A stretch of 64,000 bases of DNA, from the NCBI RefSeq assembly GCF_039534165.1, contig NZ_BAAAUX010000020.1, positions 186,001 through 250,000 of the forward strand, written 5' to 3'. Source of the stretch: Saccharopolyspora_D taberi. Its GTDB lineage: Bacteria; Actinomycetota; Actinomycetes; Mycobacteriales; Pseudonocardiaceae. The number at the start of each line of letters is the position of its first letter. The stretch's first letter is position 1. Made by a program: the position numbers and the translations under genes. The notes beneath the pieces are model-generated. The model ran no database searches, had not been told where the DNA came from, and worked only from the letters and a program-made list of their open reading frames with translations. Below are positions 47,501 to 56,856 of the stretch, piece by piece.

Positions 47501-49078
47501 TCAGTTACCTCCCTGCGAGGTCACGGGGTCGGTGACACCGACCTCGCTCATGGTTGCGCCGACCGACGGGCCGATCACGTCCAGCACCGGCTGCGGGTAG
47601 AAGCCCAGCGCCAGCACGAGCACGACCAGCGGCGCGAGCACCGCGGTCTCCCGGAAGTTGACGTCGGTGATGCGCAGCCGGTGCGCACCCGGCTTGTTCG
47701 GGTCGGTCACCGCGCCGGGACCGCCCGCGGTGGCCATCAGCGCGTCGCCGCGCACCGGGCCCTGCATCAGCTGCTGGTACAGCCGCAGCACGTACACCGC
47801 GGCCAGCACCATGCCGATGGTGGCGAGCACGGTGTAGACCGGCTGGGTCGGGAACGACCCGATCAGCACCAGGAACTCGCTGATGAACGAGTTCGTGCCG
47901 GGCAGCGACAGGGTGCTCAGCCCGGCGACGAGCAGCAGCCCGCCGAGCACCGGCGTCACCTTCGCCATGCCGCCGTAGTCGGCGATGCGGGTGGAACCGC
48001 CGCGGTTGATCACCATGCCGATCACCAGGATCAGCATGCCGGTCGCGATGCTGTGGTTGATCATGTACGACACCGCGCCGACGTTGGCCTGCGAGGTGAA
48101 CGCGAAGATGCCGAGCGCGATGAACCCGAAGTGCGCGATCGACACGTAGGCGACGAACCGCTTGAGGTCGGTCTGCCCGAACGCCTGCAACGAGCCGTAC
48201 AGCACGCCGATCACCGCGAGCACCAGCACCAGCGGCGCCAGCAGCTTCGACGCCTCCGGCGTCAGCGGCAGGCTGTAGCGCAGGAAGCCGAAGGTGCCGA
48301 CCTTGTCCAGCACGCCGACCACGATGACCGCGACCCCGATCGGAGCCTCGGCGGCGGCGTCGGGCAGCCAGGTGTGGAACGGCACCAGCGGCGCCTTGAT
48401 CGCGAACGCGGCGAAGAACCCGAGGAAGATCCACACCTGCACCGAGGTCGGCGCGTCGGCCAGCACCGGCACCAGCTTGGCCCAGTCGAACGTGCCCTGG
48501 CCGAGGACCTGCGCCGAGTAGACGTAGGCGCCGATGGCCGAGGCCAGCATGATCAGGCCGCCGAGGAACGAGTAGAGGAAGAACTTCACCGCCGCGTAGG
48601 TGCGGTTCTCGCCGCCGAAACCGCCGATGAGGAAGTACATCGGAATCAGCATGATCTCGAACAGCACGTAGAACAGGAACACGTCGGTCGCGGCGAAGAC
48701 CCCGACGGTCAGCGCCTGCTCCAGCAGCAGCAGCGAGAAGAACCCACCGTGGGTGCGGCCCTGCGGCAGCCGCTCGCCCCAGCTGTAGCCCAGCACCAGC
48801 GGCATCAGCAGCGCGATGACGGCGACCATGACCAGCGCGATGCCGTCCACCCCGAAGGAGATCCGGATGTCGAAGGCCGGGATCCACTCCGCCGAGCTGG
48901 TCAGCTGCAACCGCGGACCCGCCGGGTCGTAGGCCGCCCACGCCGCCGCGGCGAGCACGACCTCGGCGAGCGAGATCGCCAGCGCCGTCCACTTGGCGAC
49001 CGGCGCGTTGCCGCGCAGCAGCGCCACCACCACCGAGCCGAGCAGCGGCAGCAGGATCAGTGCGAGGAGCAGGGTCAT
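47501..49078 (-). CDS. nuoM: NADH-quinone oxidoreductase subunit M
   Basis: A 525-residue antiporter-like subunit. EIMLIPMYFLIGGFGGENR, PLVPFHTWLPDAAAEAPIGVAVIVVGVLDKVG and KRFVAYVSIAHFGF hold the usual key Glu, Lys and His. The ATG start at 49078 has GAGGAG upstream and overlaps the stop of an upstream mini-ORF (ATGA). Confidence 0.96.
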   Translation of the reverse strand: MTLLLALILLPLLGSVVVALLRGNAPVAKWTALAISLAEVVLAAAAWAAYDPAGPRLQLTSSAEWIPAFDIRISFGVDGIALVMVAVIALLMPLVLGYSWGERLPQGRTHGGFFSLLLLEQALTVGVFAATDVFLFYVLFEIMLIPMYFLIGGFGGENRTYAAVKFFLYSFLGGLIMLASAIGAYVYSAQVLGQGTFDWAKLVPVLADAPTSVQVWIFLGFFAAFAIKAPLVPFHTWLPDAAAEAPIGVAVIVVGVLDKVGTFGFLRYSLPLTPEASKLLAPLVLVLAVIGVLYGSLQAFGQTDLKRFVAYVSIAHFGFIALGIFAFTSQANVGAVSYMINHSIATGMLILVIGMVINRGGSTRIADYGGMAKVTPVLGGLLLVAGLSTLSLPGTNSFISEFLVLIGSFPTQPVYTVLATIGMVLAAVYVLRLYQQLMQGPVRGDALMATAGGPGAVTDPNKPGAHRLRITDVNFRETAVLAPLVVLVLALGFYPQPVLDVIGPSVGATMSEVGVTDPVTSQGGN

Positions 49079-49226
49079 CGGATCTCCTCAGTGTCTTGCG
49101 GGACACCCGCACCCGGTCGGCCTCGATGAGCCGGCAGGAAAGTGTGGCCCATCAGTCCTCCTCAGCGTCTTGCGGGACACCCGCACCCGGTCGGCCTCGA
49201 TGAGCCGGCGGAAAAATGTGGCCCAT
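49075..49226 (-). other. two overlapping mini-ORFs upstream of nuoM
   Basis: Reading the duplicated unit on the minus strand gives ORF a (49226-49152, MGHIFPPAHRGRPGAGVP.., 24 residues) and ORF b (49152-49075, MGHTFLPAHRGRPGAGVP.., 25 residues). ORF a ends TGATG into ORF b; ORF b ends ATGA into nuoM. ORF b has GAGGAGG 4 bases before its ATG. Whether they are translated is unknown; short chance ORFs are common at high GC, but both junctions being exact overlaps is unusual. Confidence 0.3.
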
Positions 49227-49230
49227 CAGT
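49085..49230 (-). repeat. 74-bp tandem duplication between nuoL and nuoM
   Basis: Two 72-base copies (49085-49156 and 49159-49230) differ at only a few positions and repeat with a 74-base period. Each carries a GAGGAG Shine-Dalgarno site (of nuoM in one copy), an ATG and a GCGGG-TGT-CCCGC hairpin. Confidence 0.9.
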
Positions 49231-49237
49231 ACAGTCG

Positions 49238-51229
49238 TCATGGCATCCCCACGGCCATCAGGGCGGCGAGCAACAGCACACCGCCTGCGAGCATGGAAAG
49301 GGCGTAGGAGCGGACGAATCCGGTCTGCCAGCGGCGCATCCGCTGCGAGCCGAACCCGAGCATCCCGGCGATGCCGTTGACCGTGCCGTCCACGGCGTGC
49401 CGATCGACGCGCACCAGACCGCGGGTGAGCAACCTGGTCGGCAGCACCACGAGCCCGCGGTTGAGCGCGTTGCCGTAGAGGTCCGCGCGGGCGGCGCGGA
49501 CGATCGGCGAGACCTTCGCCGGGCGCTGCACCGGAACCGGCTTGCGGCCGACCAGCAGCCAGGCCAGCAGCACGCCGAGCGCGGAGAGCGCGACGGTCAG
49601 GACCGGGATCACCTCGTGCGGCAGCACGCCGTGGTGGCTCTCGTGGAGTTCACCCAGCGACGGCGCGAGGAAGGTGGCGAGCCGGTCGCCGGTCGCGAAG
49701 AACATGCCCGCCGCGACCGAGCCGATGGCCAGCACGATCATCGGGCCGGTCATCACCGCGGGCGACTCGTGCGGGTGGAAGTCCTTTCCGTTGCTGGCCT
49801 TGATCTTCTCCCACCGCTTCTCGCCGAAGAACGTCATCAGCACCAGCCGCGTCATGTAGAACGCCGTGATGCCCGCGCCGAGCAGCGCCGCACCGCCGAA
49901 GACCCAGCCGCGCCAGCCCTCCTGGCCGAACGCCGCCTCGATGATCGCGTCCTTGGAGTAGAAGCCGGACAGGAACGGGAAGCCGATCAGCGCCAGGTAG
50001 CCGAGGCCGAAGGTGGCGAAGGTGATCGGCATGTACTTGTAGAGGCCGCCGTACTTGCGCATGTCGACCTCGTCGTTCATGCCGTGCATGACCGAACCGG
50101 CGCCGAGGAACAGCCCGGCCTTGAAGAAGCCGTGCGTGAGCAGGTGCATGATGCCGAACGCGTACCCGGCCGGGCCGAGTCCGACCGCCAGGATCATGTA
50201 CCCGATCTGGCTGACCGTGGAGTACGCGAGGACCTTCTTGATGTCGTCGTAGGCGCAGCCGATGACGCACCCGACCAGCAGCGTCACCGCACCGACGATG
50301 GTGACCACCAGCCTGCCGTCCGGGGACAGCGTGAACAGCGGGTTGGCGCGGGCGATCAGGTACACGCCCGCGGTGACCATCGTGGCGGCGTGGATGAGCG
50401 CCGACACCGGGGTCGGGCCCTCCATCGCGTCCGGCAACCACGCCTGGAGCGGGACCTGGCCGGACTTGCCGCAGGCGCCCAGCAACAGCAGCAGCGTGAT
50501 CGCCAGCAGCACGCCCGGCGACAGCTCACCGGCGCGGGCGAAGACCTCGGTGTACTGCGTGGTGCCGAGGTTGGCGAACAGCAGGAAGATCGCCAGCGCC
50601 AGGCCGATGTCGCCGACGCGGTTCATCACGAACGCCTTGGTCGCCGCCGCTGCCGCCGACGGCCGTCCCTGCCAGAAGCCGATCAGCAGGTAGGACGCCA
50701 GGCCGACGCCCTCCCAGCCGAGGTAGAGCGTCACGAAGCTGTTGCCCAGCACCAGGATCAGCATCGCCGCGACGAACAGGTTCAGGTACGCGAAGAACCG
50801 GCGCCGCTCGGTGTTGCTCCGGCCGGTCCGGCCTTCCTGGTCGTGGGCCATGTAGCCGACCGAGTAAACGTGGATCAGCGCGCCCACGCCGGTGATCAGC
50901 AGCACGAACACCATCGACAGCGGGTCGAGCCGGAGCCCGAAGTCGACCTGCAGCGCCTGCACCGGGATCCAGGAGAACAGGTGCAGTTCGCGCACCTGCG
51001 ACGCCGCGGGCATCCCGGCGATCGAGCCGAACAGCGCGATCCCGTAGAGGAAGGAGCCGATCACCGTCGCGCAGCCGAGGACGTGGCCCCAGCCGTTGGC
51101 CCGCCGTCCCGCCAGCAGCAGGATCAGCGCACCGAGGGCGGGCAGCGCGATGAGCAGCCAGGCGTTCTGCTGGATCGCCCCGGCCGCGCTGACAACATCC
51201 GGGTGGTCCCCGGCCACGAAACTCGTCAT
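49238..51229 (-). CDS. nuoL: NADH-quinone oxidoreductase subunit L
   Basis: A 663-residue subunit, the largest antiporter-like protein of complex I. LYLGWEGVGLASYLLIGFW, KSGQVPLQAWLPDAMEGPTPVSALIHAATMVTAG and KKVLAYSTVSQIGYM hold the conserved Glu, Lys and His. The long C-terminal lateral helix is present (residues about 560-663). ATG start, 10 bases after the nuoK stop. Confidence 0.97.
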   Translation of the reverse strand: MTSFVAGDHPDVVSAAGAIQQNAWLLIALPALGALILLLAGRRANGWGHVLGCATVIGSFLYGIALFGSIAGMPAASQVRELHLFSWIPVQALQVDFGLRLDPLSMVFVLLITGVGALIHVYSVGYMAHDQEGRTGRSNTERRRFFAYLNLFVAAMLILVLGNSFVTLYLGWEGVGLASYLLIGFWQGRPSAAAAATKAFVMNRVGDIGLALAIFLLFANLGTTQYTEVFARAGELSPGVLLAITLLLLLGACGKSGQVPLQAWLPDAMEGPTPVSALIHAATMVTAGVYLIARANPLFTLSPDGRLVVTIVGAVTLLVGCVIGCAYDDIKKVLAYSTVSQIGYMILAVGLGPAGYAFGIMHLLTHGFFKAGLFLGAGSVMHGMNDEVDMRKYGGLYKYMPITFATFGLGYLALIGFPFLSGFYSKDAIIEAAFGQEGWRGWVFGGAALLGAGITAFYMTRLVLMTFFGEKRWEKIKASNGKDFHPHESPAVMTGPMIVLAIGSVAAGMFFATGDRLATFLAPSLGELHESHHGVLPHEVIPVLTVALSALGVLLAWLLVGRKPVPVQRPAKVSPIVRAARADLYGNALNRGLVVLPTRLLTRGLVRVDRHAVDGTVNGIAGMLGFGSQRMRRWQTGFVRSYALSMLAGGVLLLAALMAVGMP

Positions 51230-51239
51230 CGCGCGCCTC

Positions 51240-51539
51240 TCAGTACTTCAGGAGGTTGGCGTCATCGACCGAGGCCGAGCGACGCGTCTTGAAGATCGAC
51301 ATGATGATCGCCAGGCCGACCACGACCTCGGCGGCGGCGACCACCATCACGAAGAACGCCATGACCTGGCCGTCCACCGACCCGTCGATCCGGGCGAAGG
51401 TCACCAGCGTCAGGTTGACCGCGTTGAGCATCAGCTCGATGCACATGAACACGACGATGGCGTTGCGCCGCACCAGAACGCCGACCGCACCGATGCTGAA
51501 CAGCAGGGCCGACAACAGCAGGTAGTAGGTCGGGGTCAC
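51240..51539 (-). CDS. nuoK: NADH-quinone oxidoreductase subunit K
   Basis: A 99-residue protein with three helices: LLLSALLFSIGAVGVLV, VVFMCIELMLNAVNLTLVTF (Glu in the ELMLN motif) and FFVMVVAAAEVVVGLAIIM (second conserved Glu). GTG start 51539 overlapping the nuoJ stop (GTGA). Confidence 0.96.
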   Translation of the reverse strand: MTPTYYLLLSALLFSIGAVGVLVRRNAIVVFMCIELMLNAVNLTLVTFARIDGSVDGQVMAFFVMVVAAAEVVVGLAIIMSIFKTRRSASVDDANLLKY

Positions 51540-52468
51540 TGCCTGACCTCCTCGGGGGACGCGTGCTCGGATTCCTGTCCGTTGCCGTTGGTGCGCGGCC
51601 CGTTGCCGTTGGTGCGCTCGGGTTCCGGCTCCTCGGGCGGCTCCTCGGCACCGGTCAGCGCGTGCGGGCCCGGCTCCTCGCCCTCGCCCGCGACGGCCCG
51701 GCGCTCCTCGCTGAGCCGGTCGGCGGGCAGGTTGTCGAGCAGCTCCGACAGCGACTCCGGGGCGACCGAGCCGTCCGGCAGCAGCGCGGGGACGGCCACC
51801 GAGTCGGCGGTGGCGTAGACGCCCGGCCCCGGCAGCGGGGACACCCGGCCCTGCTCGCCGCGGAACCGCGCCTCGACCATCTCGCGCTGGGTGATCCGGC
51901 GGGCCCGGCCCTTGCCGCCGTAGGCCAGCACCATCGCGCCGAGCGCGGCGGTGATCAGCAGCGCCGAGGTCAGCTCGAACGGGAACAGGTAGTCGGTGAA
52001 GATCAGCCTGCCGAGACCGCCCGCGCCGCCGCCCTGCGGGGTCCACGGGTCCAGCGGCGCGGCGGGCCGGACGCCGGTCAGCGCCCGGGCCAGCCCGGCG
52101 ACCAGCAGCGCGGCGAAGCCGACGCCGGCCAGCGCGGCCCACAACCGCTGCCCGCGCAGCACTTCCACCACCGAATCCGACGAGTCCCGCCCGACCATCA
52201 TCAGCACGAACAGGAACAGCATCATGATCGCGCCGGTGTAGACGATGATCTGGGTGAACCCGAGGAACGGGGCGCTCTGCGCCATGTAGAGCACGCCGAG
52301 GCTGAGCATCGTCAGCACCAGCCACAGCGCCGAGTGCACCGCGTTGCGGGCGAAGACCATGCCGAGGCCGCCGAGCAGGGACAGCGGTCCGAGGATCCAG
52401 AAGACCACCGCCTCGCCGGTCCCCACCACGTCCTGGGCCTGCGTCTGCGCGAGAAGCTGGGCGAGCAT
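51536..52468 (-). CDS. nuoJ: NADH-quinone oxidoreductase subunit J
   Basis: A 310-residue protein. The N-terminal 200 residues have the five helices of NuoJ (FWILGPLSLLGGLGMVFARNAVHSALW, FTQIIVYTGAIMMLFLFVLMMV). The tail of about 110 residues is hydrophilic, with two TNGNG units, and is longer than in E. coli. The ATG at 52468 is preferred; a GTG one codon earlier overlaps the nuoI stop equally well. Confidence 0.93.
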   Translation of the reverse strand: MLAQLLAQTQAQDVVGTGEAVVFWILGPLSLLGGLGMVFARNAVHSALWLVLTMLSLGVLYMAQSAPFLGFTQIIVYTGAIMMLFLFVLMMVGRDSSDSVVEVLRGQRLWAALAGVGFAALLVAGLARALTGVRPAAPLDPWTPQGGGAGGLGRLIFTDYLFPFELTSALLITAALGAMVLAYGGKGRARRITQREMVEARFRGEQGRVSPLPGPGVYATADSVAVPALLPDGSVAPESLSELLDNLPADRLSEERRAVAGEGEEPGPHALTGAEEPPEEPEPERTNGNGPRTNGNGQESEHASPEEVRQ

Positions 52469-53034
52469 CACCGCCGCGCCTCCTCAGAGCCGGTCTCGAC
52501 GGTCTCGCCTTCCGGAACCCCGGCTTGGCGGGCCAATTCGGGACCGCGCACGTAGTAGTCCTGCTCGTTCTCGCCGAGCCGCATCGGGTGCGGCGGCTGC
52601 TCCATGCCGGGCAGCAGCGGGGCGAGCAGGTCCTCCTTGGTGTAGATGAGGTTCTGCCGGTTGTCGTCGGCGGTCTCGTACTCGTTGGTCATCGTCAGCG
52701 ACCGCGTCGGGCACGCCTCGATGCACAGGCCGCAGCCGATGCACCGCAGGTAGTTGATCTGGTAGTCCATGCCGTAGCGCTCACCGGGCGAGTAGCGCTC
52801 GTCCTCGGTGTTCGTGCCGCCCTCGACGAAGATCGCGTCCGCCGGGCAGGCCCACGCGCACAGCTCGCAGCCCACGCACTTCTCCAGCCCGTCCGGGTGC
52901 CGGTTGAGCTGGTGGCGGCCGTGGAACCGGGGCGCCGGGATCTTCTTGACCTCCGGGTACTCCTCGGTGACGACCTTGCGGAACATCGTCGAGAAGGTGA
53001 CGCCGAAGCCCTTGATCGGATCAAACACTCCCAT
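52468..53034 (-). CDS. nuoI: NADH-quinone oxidoreductase subunit I
   Basis: A 188-residue iron-sulfur protein with two 4Fe-4S motifs: C53, C56, C59, C63 (CVGCELCAWACP) and C98, C101, C104, C108 (CIGCGLCIEACP). It carries electrons to the quinone. ATG 53034; it overlaps the nuoH end by 14 bases and the nuoJ start at the stop. Confidence 0.97.
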   Translation of the reverse strand: MGVFDPIKGFGVTFSTMFRKVVTEEYPEVKKIPAPRFHGRHQLNRHPDGLEKCVGCELCAWACPADAIFVEGGTNTEDERYSPGERYGMDYQINYLRCIGCGLCIEACPTRSLTMTNEYETADDNRQNLIYTKEDLLAPLLPGMEQPPHPMRLGENEQDYYVRGPELARQAGVPEGETVETGSEEARR

Positions 53035-54346
53035 GGGGCTCCTCCTTGGTCTCCCCGTCGCCCGTCGGTCCGTCGCCCGGCAGCTGCCCGGCCGGGGCGG
53101 CCGTGCGCACCGGGCTGCGCCGCGGCGGGGCCTTCGGCACTTCCAGGTCCAGCGGTGGGATCGGGTAGTCGCTGCCCGCCAGCGGAACCTCGTCCGAGCC
53201 CGCGGCGGGCTTGCGGTCCGGGATCAGGAAGGTCGCCACCAGCAGCACGGCGATGATCACCCCGCCCCCGATCAGGAACTGCTGCGAGCTGACCGCGTCC
53301 TCGTTGCGCAGCACCCGGATCACGGTGACCGCGATGATCCACAGCAGGCTCAGCGGCACCAGGAACTTCCAGCCCAGGTTCATGAACTGGTCGTAGCGCA
53401 GCCGCGGCAGCGTGCCGCGCAGCCAGATGAAGAAGAACAGGAACGCCAGCGTCTTGCCGAGGAACCACAGCACCGGCCACCAGCCGGTGTCCAGCACCCC
53501 GCCGCCGATCAGCGTCAGCGGCCACGGCGCGTGCCAGCCGCCGAGGAACAGCGTGGTCGCCAGCGCCGAGACGGTGACCATGTTGATGTACTCGGCGAGG
53601 AAGAACAGCGCGAACTTCAGCGACGAGTACTCGGTGTGGAAGCCGCCGACCAGCTCGGACTCGGCCTCCGGCAGGTCGAACGGGGCGCGGTTGGTCTCGC
53701 CGACCATCGACACCACGTAGACCAGGAAGCTGAACGGCAGCAGCAGGAAGAACCAGCCGTCCTTCTGCGCCTCGACGATCCCCGAGGTCGACAGCGTCCC
53801 GGCGTACATGATCACCGCGACGAACGACAGCCCCATCGCGATCTCGTAGGAGATCACCTGCGCGGCCGAGCGCAGCGAGCCCAGCAGCGGGTAGGGCGAG
53901 CCGGACGACCAGCCCGCCAGCACGATGCCGTAGACGCCGATCGACGCGCAGGCCAGCACCACCAGCAGCCCGACCGGGAGCTCGACCAGCTGCAGCGCGG
54001 TCTGCTCGCCGAAGACGGTGACCTCCGGGCCGATCGGGATCACCGAGAACGACACCAGCGCGGGCGTCGCCGAGATCACCGGGGCCAGGAAGAACACCCA
54101 CTTGTCGGCCAGCACCGGCCGGATGTCCTCCTTGAACGCCAGCTTCAGGCCGTCGGCCAGCGACTGGAGGATGCCGAACGGACCGGCCCGGTTCGGTCCC
54201 GGGCGGTGCTGCATGCGGCCGATGACGCGGCGCTCGGCCCAGATCGTCAGCAGCGTCATCACCACGAGGAAGGCGAAGATCACCACGACCTTGATCAGGA
54301 CCAGCCAGATCGGGTCGTCGGCGAGCAGTTCCGCGGTCCTGGTCAT
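53021..54346 (-). CDS. nuoH: NADH-quinone oxidoreductase subunit H
   Basis: A 441-residue membrane subunit at the quinone site. MQHRPGPNRAGPFGILQSLADGLKLAFKEDI and VSMVGETNRAPFDLPEAESELVGGFHTEYSS are intact. A Pro-rich tail of about 60 residues follows. The start is ATG 54346, overlapping the nuoG stop (ATGA); a long apparent upstream extension is the shadow of nuoG. Normal length for actinobacteria. Confidence 0.97.
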   Translation of the reverse strand: MTRTAELLADDPIWLVLIKVVVIFAFLVVMTLLTIWAERRVIGRMQHRPGPNRAGPFGILQSLADGLKLAFKEDIRPVLADKWVFFLAPVISATPALVSFSVIPIGPEVTVFGEQTALQLVELPVGLLVVLACASIGVYGIVLAGWSSGSPYPLLGSLRSAAQVISYEIAMGLSFVAVIMYAGTLSTSGIVEAQKDGWFFLLLPFSFLVYVVSMVGETNRAPFDLPEAESELVGGFHTEYSSLKFALFFLAEYINMVTVSALATTLFLGGWHAPWPLTLIGGGVLDTGWWPVLWFLGKTLAFLFFFIWLRGTLPRLRYDQFMNLGWKFLVPLSLLWIIAVTVIRVLRNEDAVSSQQFLIGGGVIIAVLLVATFLIPDRKPAAGSDEVPLAGSDYPIPPLDLEVPKAPPRRSPVRTAAPAGQLPGDGPTGDGETKEEPHGSV

Positions 54347-56856
54347 GCTCTCCCTCCCTCGGGGTGCGGCCGGTGGCCGTTCCCGCCTGCCGGGATCGGG
54401 GTGGTGGCGTGCAGTTCGACCACCGCCGCGTGCCCGGCGCCGAGCGCCCGCCGGACCTTCGACGGACCGGAGTCGGCGGGCAGCCACACCACGTCGTCGG
54501 GCATCTCGGTGATCTCGGCCTCCAGCGAGATCGCACCGTGCGCGGTGCGGACCTCGACCCGCTGCGCGGGCGTCAGCCCGATCCGCTGCGCGGTGCGCGG
54601 CGAGATCCGGGCGACCGGGCGGCGCGCGGTGCCGGCGAGGTTCGGTTCGCCGTCCTGCAGCGAGCCGTCGTCGAGCAGCTGCCGCCAGGTGGCCAGCAGC
54701 ACGTGGTCCGGTCCGGACCGCACCCGCGGCGCGGGCTCGTCCGGCGCGGGCGGCCGGGCCCCGGACGCGGTGCCGAGCCGGTCCAGCTCGCCGGCCGCGG
54801 CGGCCGGGGTCTGGGTGAACAGGTCGACGTCCATCTCGACCGCGAGGGTGTCCAGCACCCGGCAGTCCGGCAGCGCGCCGGTGCCGTCGATGGTGGTGCG
54901 GAACTCGCGGCGGCGGCCCTCCCAGTTCAGGTAGGTCCCGGCGCGCTCGGCGTTCGGGGCGATCGGCAGCACGACGTCGGCGTGCTCGGTGACCGCGCTT
55001 GGCCGCAGCTCCAGGCTGACCACGAAGTCCGCCCGGTGCAGGGCGCGTTCGGCCAGGCCGGGGTCGGGCAGGTCGTCCGGGTCGACGCCGCCGACCAGCA
55101 GGCCGGACAGCTCGCCGGCCGCTGCCGCAGCGAGGATGCCGGAGCCGTCGCGCCCGGCCGCGCCGGGCAGCGCGCCCGGTTCCAGGCCCCACGCCTGCTC
55201 GACGTCGGCGCGGGCCGCGTCGTCGCGGACCAGCCTGCCGCCGGGCAGCAGCGTCGGCAGCGCGCCCGCCTCGATGGCGCCGCGTTCGCCCGCGCGCCGC
55301 GGGATCCAGGCGACCCGGGCTCCGGTGGCCGCCGCGGTCCGCACGACCGCGGAGTGCAGGCCGGGGATCTCGGCCGCGCGTTCGCCGACCACCAGCACCG
55401 CGCCCTCCGCGCGCAGCGCTTCGTCCACTTCGGACGGGAGTTCGGCCAGCGCCGCCGCCTCCCCGCCGGGCGGGCAGGTCACCAGCGAGCCGGTGCGGAC
55501 CGGACCGCCGTCGTGCACGATCACCGTGGTCTTGTCCACACCCGGGGAGTTCCACTGCCCGAGGTGGTAGACCTTCGTCCTCCCGTTGCGGGCGGCCTTG
55601 CGCAGCCGCAGGAAGACGATCGGCGACTCCTCCTCCGGCTCGAAGGCCACGCACAGCACCGCAGGAGCGGCCTCCAGGTCGGCGTAGGTCACCGCCCCGG
55701 CGTCCGGCGCCGTACCAGCCACAGTGGACTCCAGGAACGCCAGCTCCTCGGCGGAGTGCGCCCGGGCCCGGTAGTCGATGTCGTTGGTGCGCAAGGCGAT
55801 CCGGGCGAACTTCGCGTAGGCGTAGGAGTCCTCGACGGTCAGCCGGCCGCCGGGGAGCACGCCGACACCGCCGGCGTCCCTGGCGGCGGCGAGGCCGTCC
55901 GCGGCGAGGCGCAGCGCCTCGGTCCACGACGCGGGGCGGAGCTTGCCGTCCTCGCGGACCATCGGCCGGGTGAAGCGGTCGGTCGCGGTGGCGTAGCGGA
56001 ACGCGAACCTGCCCTTGTCGCAGATCCACTCCTCGTTGACCTCGGGGTCGTCGCCCGCCAGGCGGCGCATCACCTTGCCGCGCCGCCAGTCGTTGCGGAT
56101 CTCGCAGCCCGAGGCGCAGTGCTCGCACTGGCCGGGCGTGGACACCAGGTCGAACGGCCGGGAGCGGAACCGGTACTGGGCGCTCGTCAGCGCACCGACG
56201 GGGCAGATCTGGATGGTGTTGCCGGAGAAGTAGCTCTGGAACGGCTGCTCCTCGGCGATGCCGATCTGCTGCACCGCGCCGCGTTCGAGCAGTTCGATGA
56301 ACGGGTCACCGGCGATCTGCTTCGAGAACCGGGTGCAGCGCTGGCAGAGCACGCAGCGCTCGCGGTCCAGCAGGATCTGCGAGGAGATCGAGACCGGCTT
56401 GGCGAAGGTCCGCTTGGTGTCGTGGAAGCGGGAGTCGCTGCGGCCGTGCTTGAGCGCCTGGTTCTGCAGCGGGCACTCGCCGCCCTTGTCGCAGATCGGG
56501 CAGTCCAGCGGGTGGTTGATCAGCAGCAGCTCCATCACGCCCTGCTGCGCCTTGTCGGCCACCGCCGAGGTCTTCTGCGTGCGGACCACCATGCCGTCGG
56601 CGACCGTGATCGCGCAGGACGGCTGCGGCTTGGGCATCGCGCGGCCGTTCATCTCGACCTCGACCAGGCACTGCCTGCACGCGCCCGCCGGGTCCAGCAG
56701 CGGGTGGTCGCAGAACCGCGGGATCACGATGCCCATCCGCTCCGCGGTGCGGATCAGCAGCTCGCCCTTGGGCGCGTCCACCTCGACGCCGTCGATGGTC
56801 AGGCGGACGTGGCCCTCGGGAACCGGGCGGGTCTGCGGTTCTTGCGCCAGCGTCAT
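54343..56856 (-). CDS. nuoG: NADH-quinone oxidoreductase subunit G
   Basis: An 837-residue iron-sulfur subunit. It has the 2Fe-2S site C49, C60, C63, C81; the His/Cys3 4Fe-4S site H115, C119, C122, C128; a second 4Fe-4S motif (CVLCQRC with a later Cys); and the N7-type motif CEHCASGC followed by a Cys in WICDKGRF. It receives electrons from NuoE/F. ATG start overlaps the nuoF stop (ATGA). The C-terminal molybdopterin-like part is present. Confidence 0.97.
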   Translation of the reverse strand: MTLAQEPQTRPVPEGHVRLTIDGVEVDAPKGELLIRTAERMGIVIPRFCDHPLLDPAGACRQCLVEVEMNGRAMPKPQPSCAITVADGMVVRTQKTSAVADKAQQGVMELLLINHPLDCPICDKGGECPLQNQALKHGRSDSRFHDTKRTFAKPVSISSQILLDRERCVLCQRCTRFSKQIAGDPFIELLERGAVQQIGIAEEQPFQSYFSGNTIQICPVGALTSAQYRFRSRPFDLVSTPGQCEHCASGCEIRNDWRRGKVMRRLAGDDPEVNEEWICDKGRFAFRYATATDRFTRPMVREDGKLRPASWTEALRLAADGLAAARDAGGVGVLPGGRLTVEDSYAYAKFARIALRTNDIDYRARAHSAEELAFLESTVAGTAPDAGAVTYADLEAAPAVLCVAFEPEEESPIVFLRLRKAARNGRTKVYHLGQWNSPGVDKTTVIVHDGGPVRTGSLVTCPPGGEAAALAELPSEVDEALRAEGAVLVVGERAAEIPGLHSAVVRTAAATGARVAWIPRRAGERGAIEAGALPTLLPGGRLVRDDAARADVEQAWGLEPGALPGAAGRDGSGILAAAAAGELSGLLVGGVDPDDLPDPGLAERALHRADFVVSLELRPSAVTEHADVVLPIAPNAERAGTYLNWEGRRREFRTTIDGTGALPDCRVLDTLAVEMDVDLFTQTPAAAAGELDRLGTASGARPPAPDEPAPRVRSGPDHVLLATWRQLLDDGSLQDGEPNLAGTARRPVARISPRTAQRIGLTPAQRVEVRTAHGAISLEAEITEMPDDVVWLPADSGPSKVRRALGAGHAAVVELHATTPIPAGGNGHRPHPEGGRA

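Noticed and set aside
51536..51620. TNGNG repeat in the NuoJ tail as a possible mobile or variable repeat
   Set aside because: Only two units; long hydrophilic NuoJ tails are common in actinobacteria.
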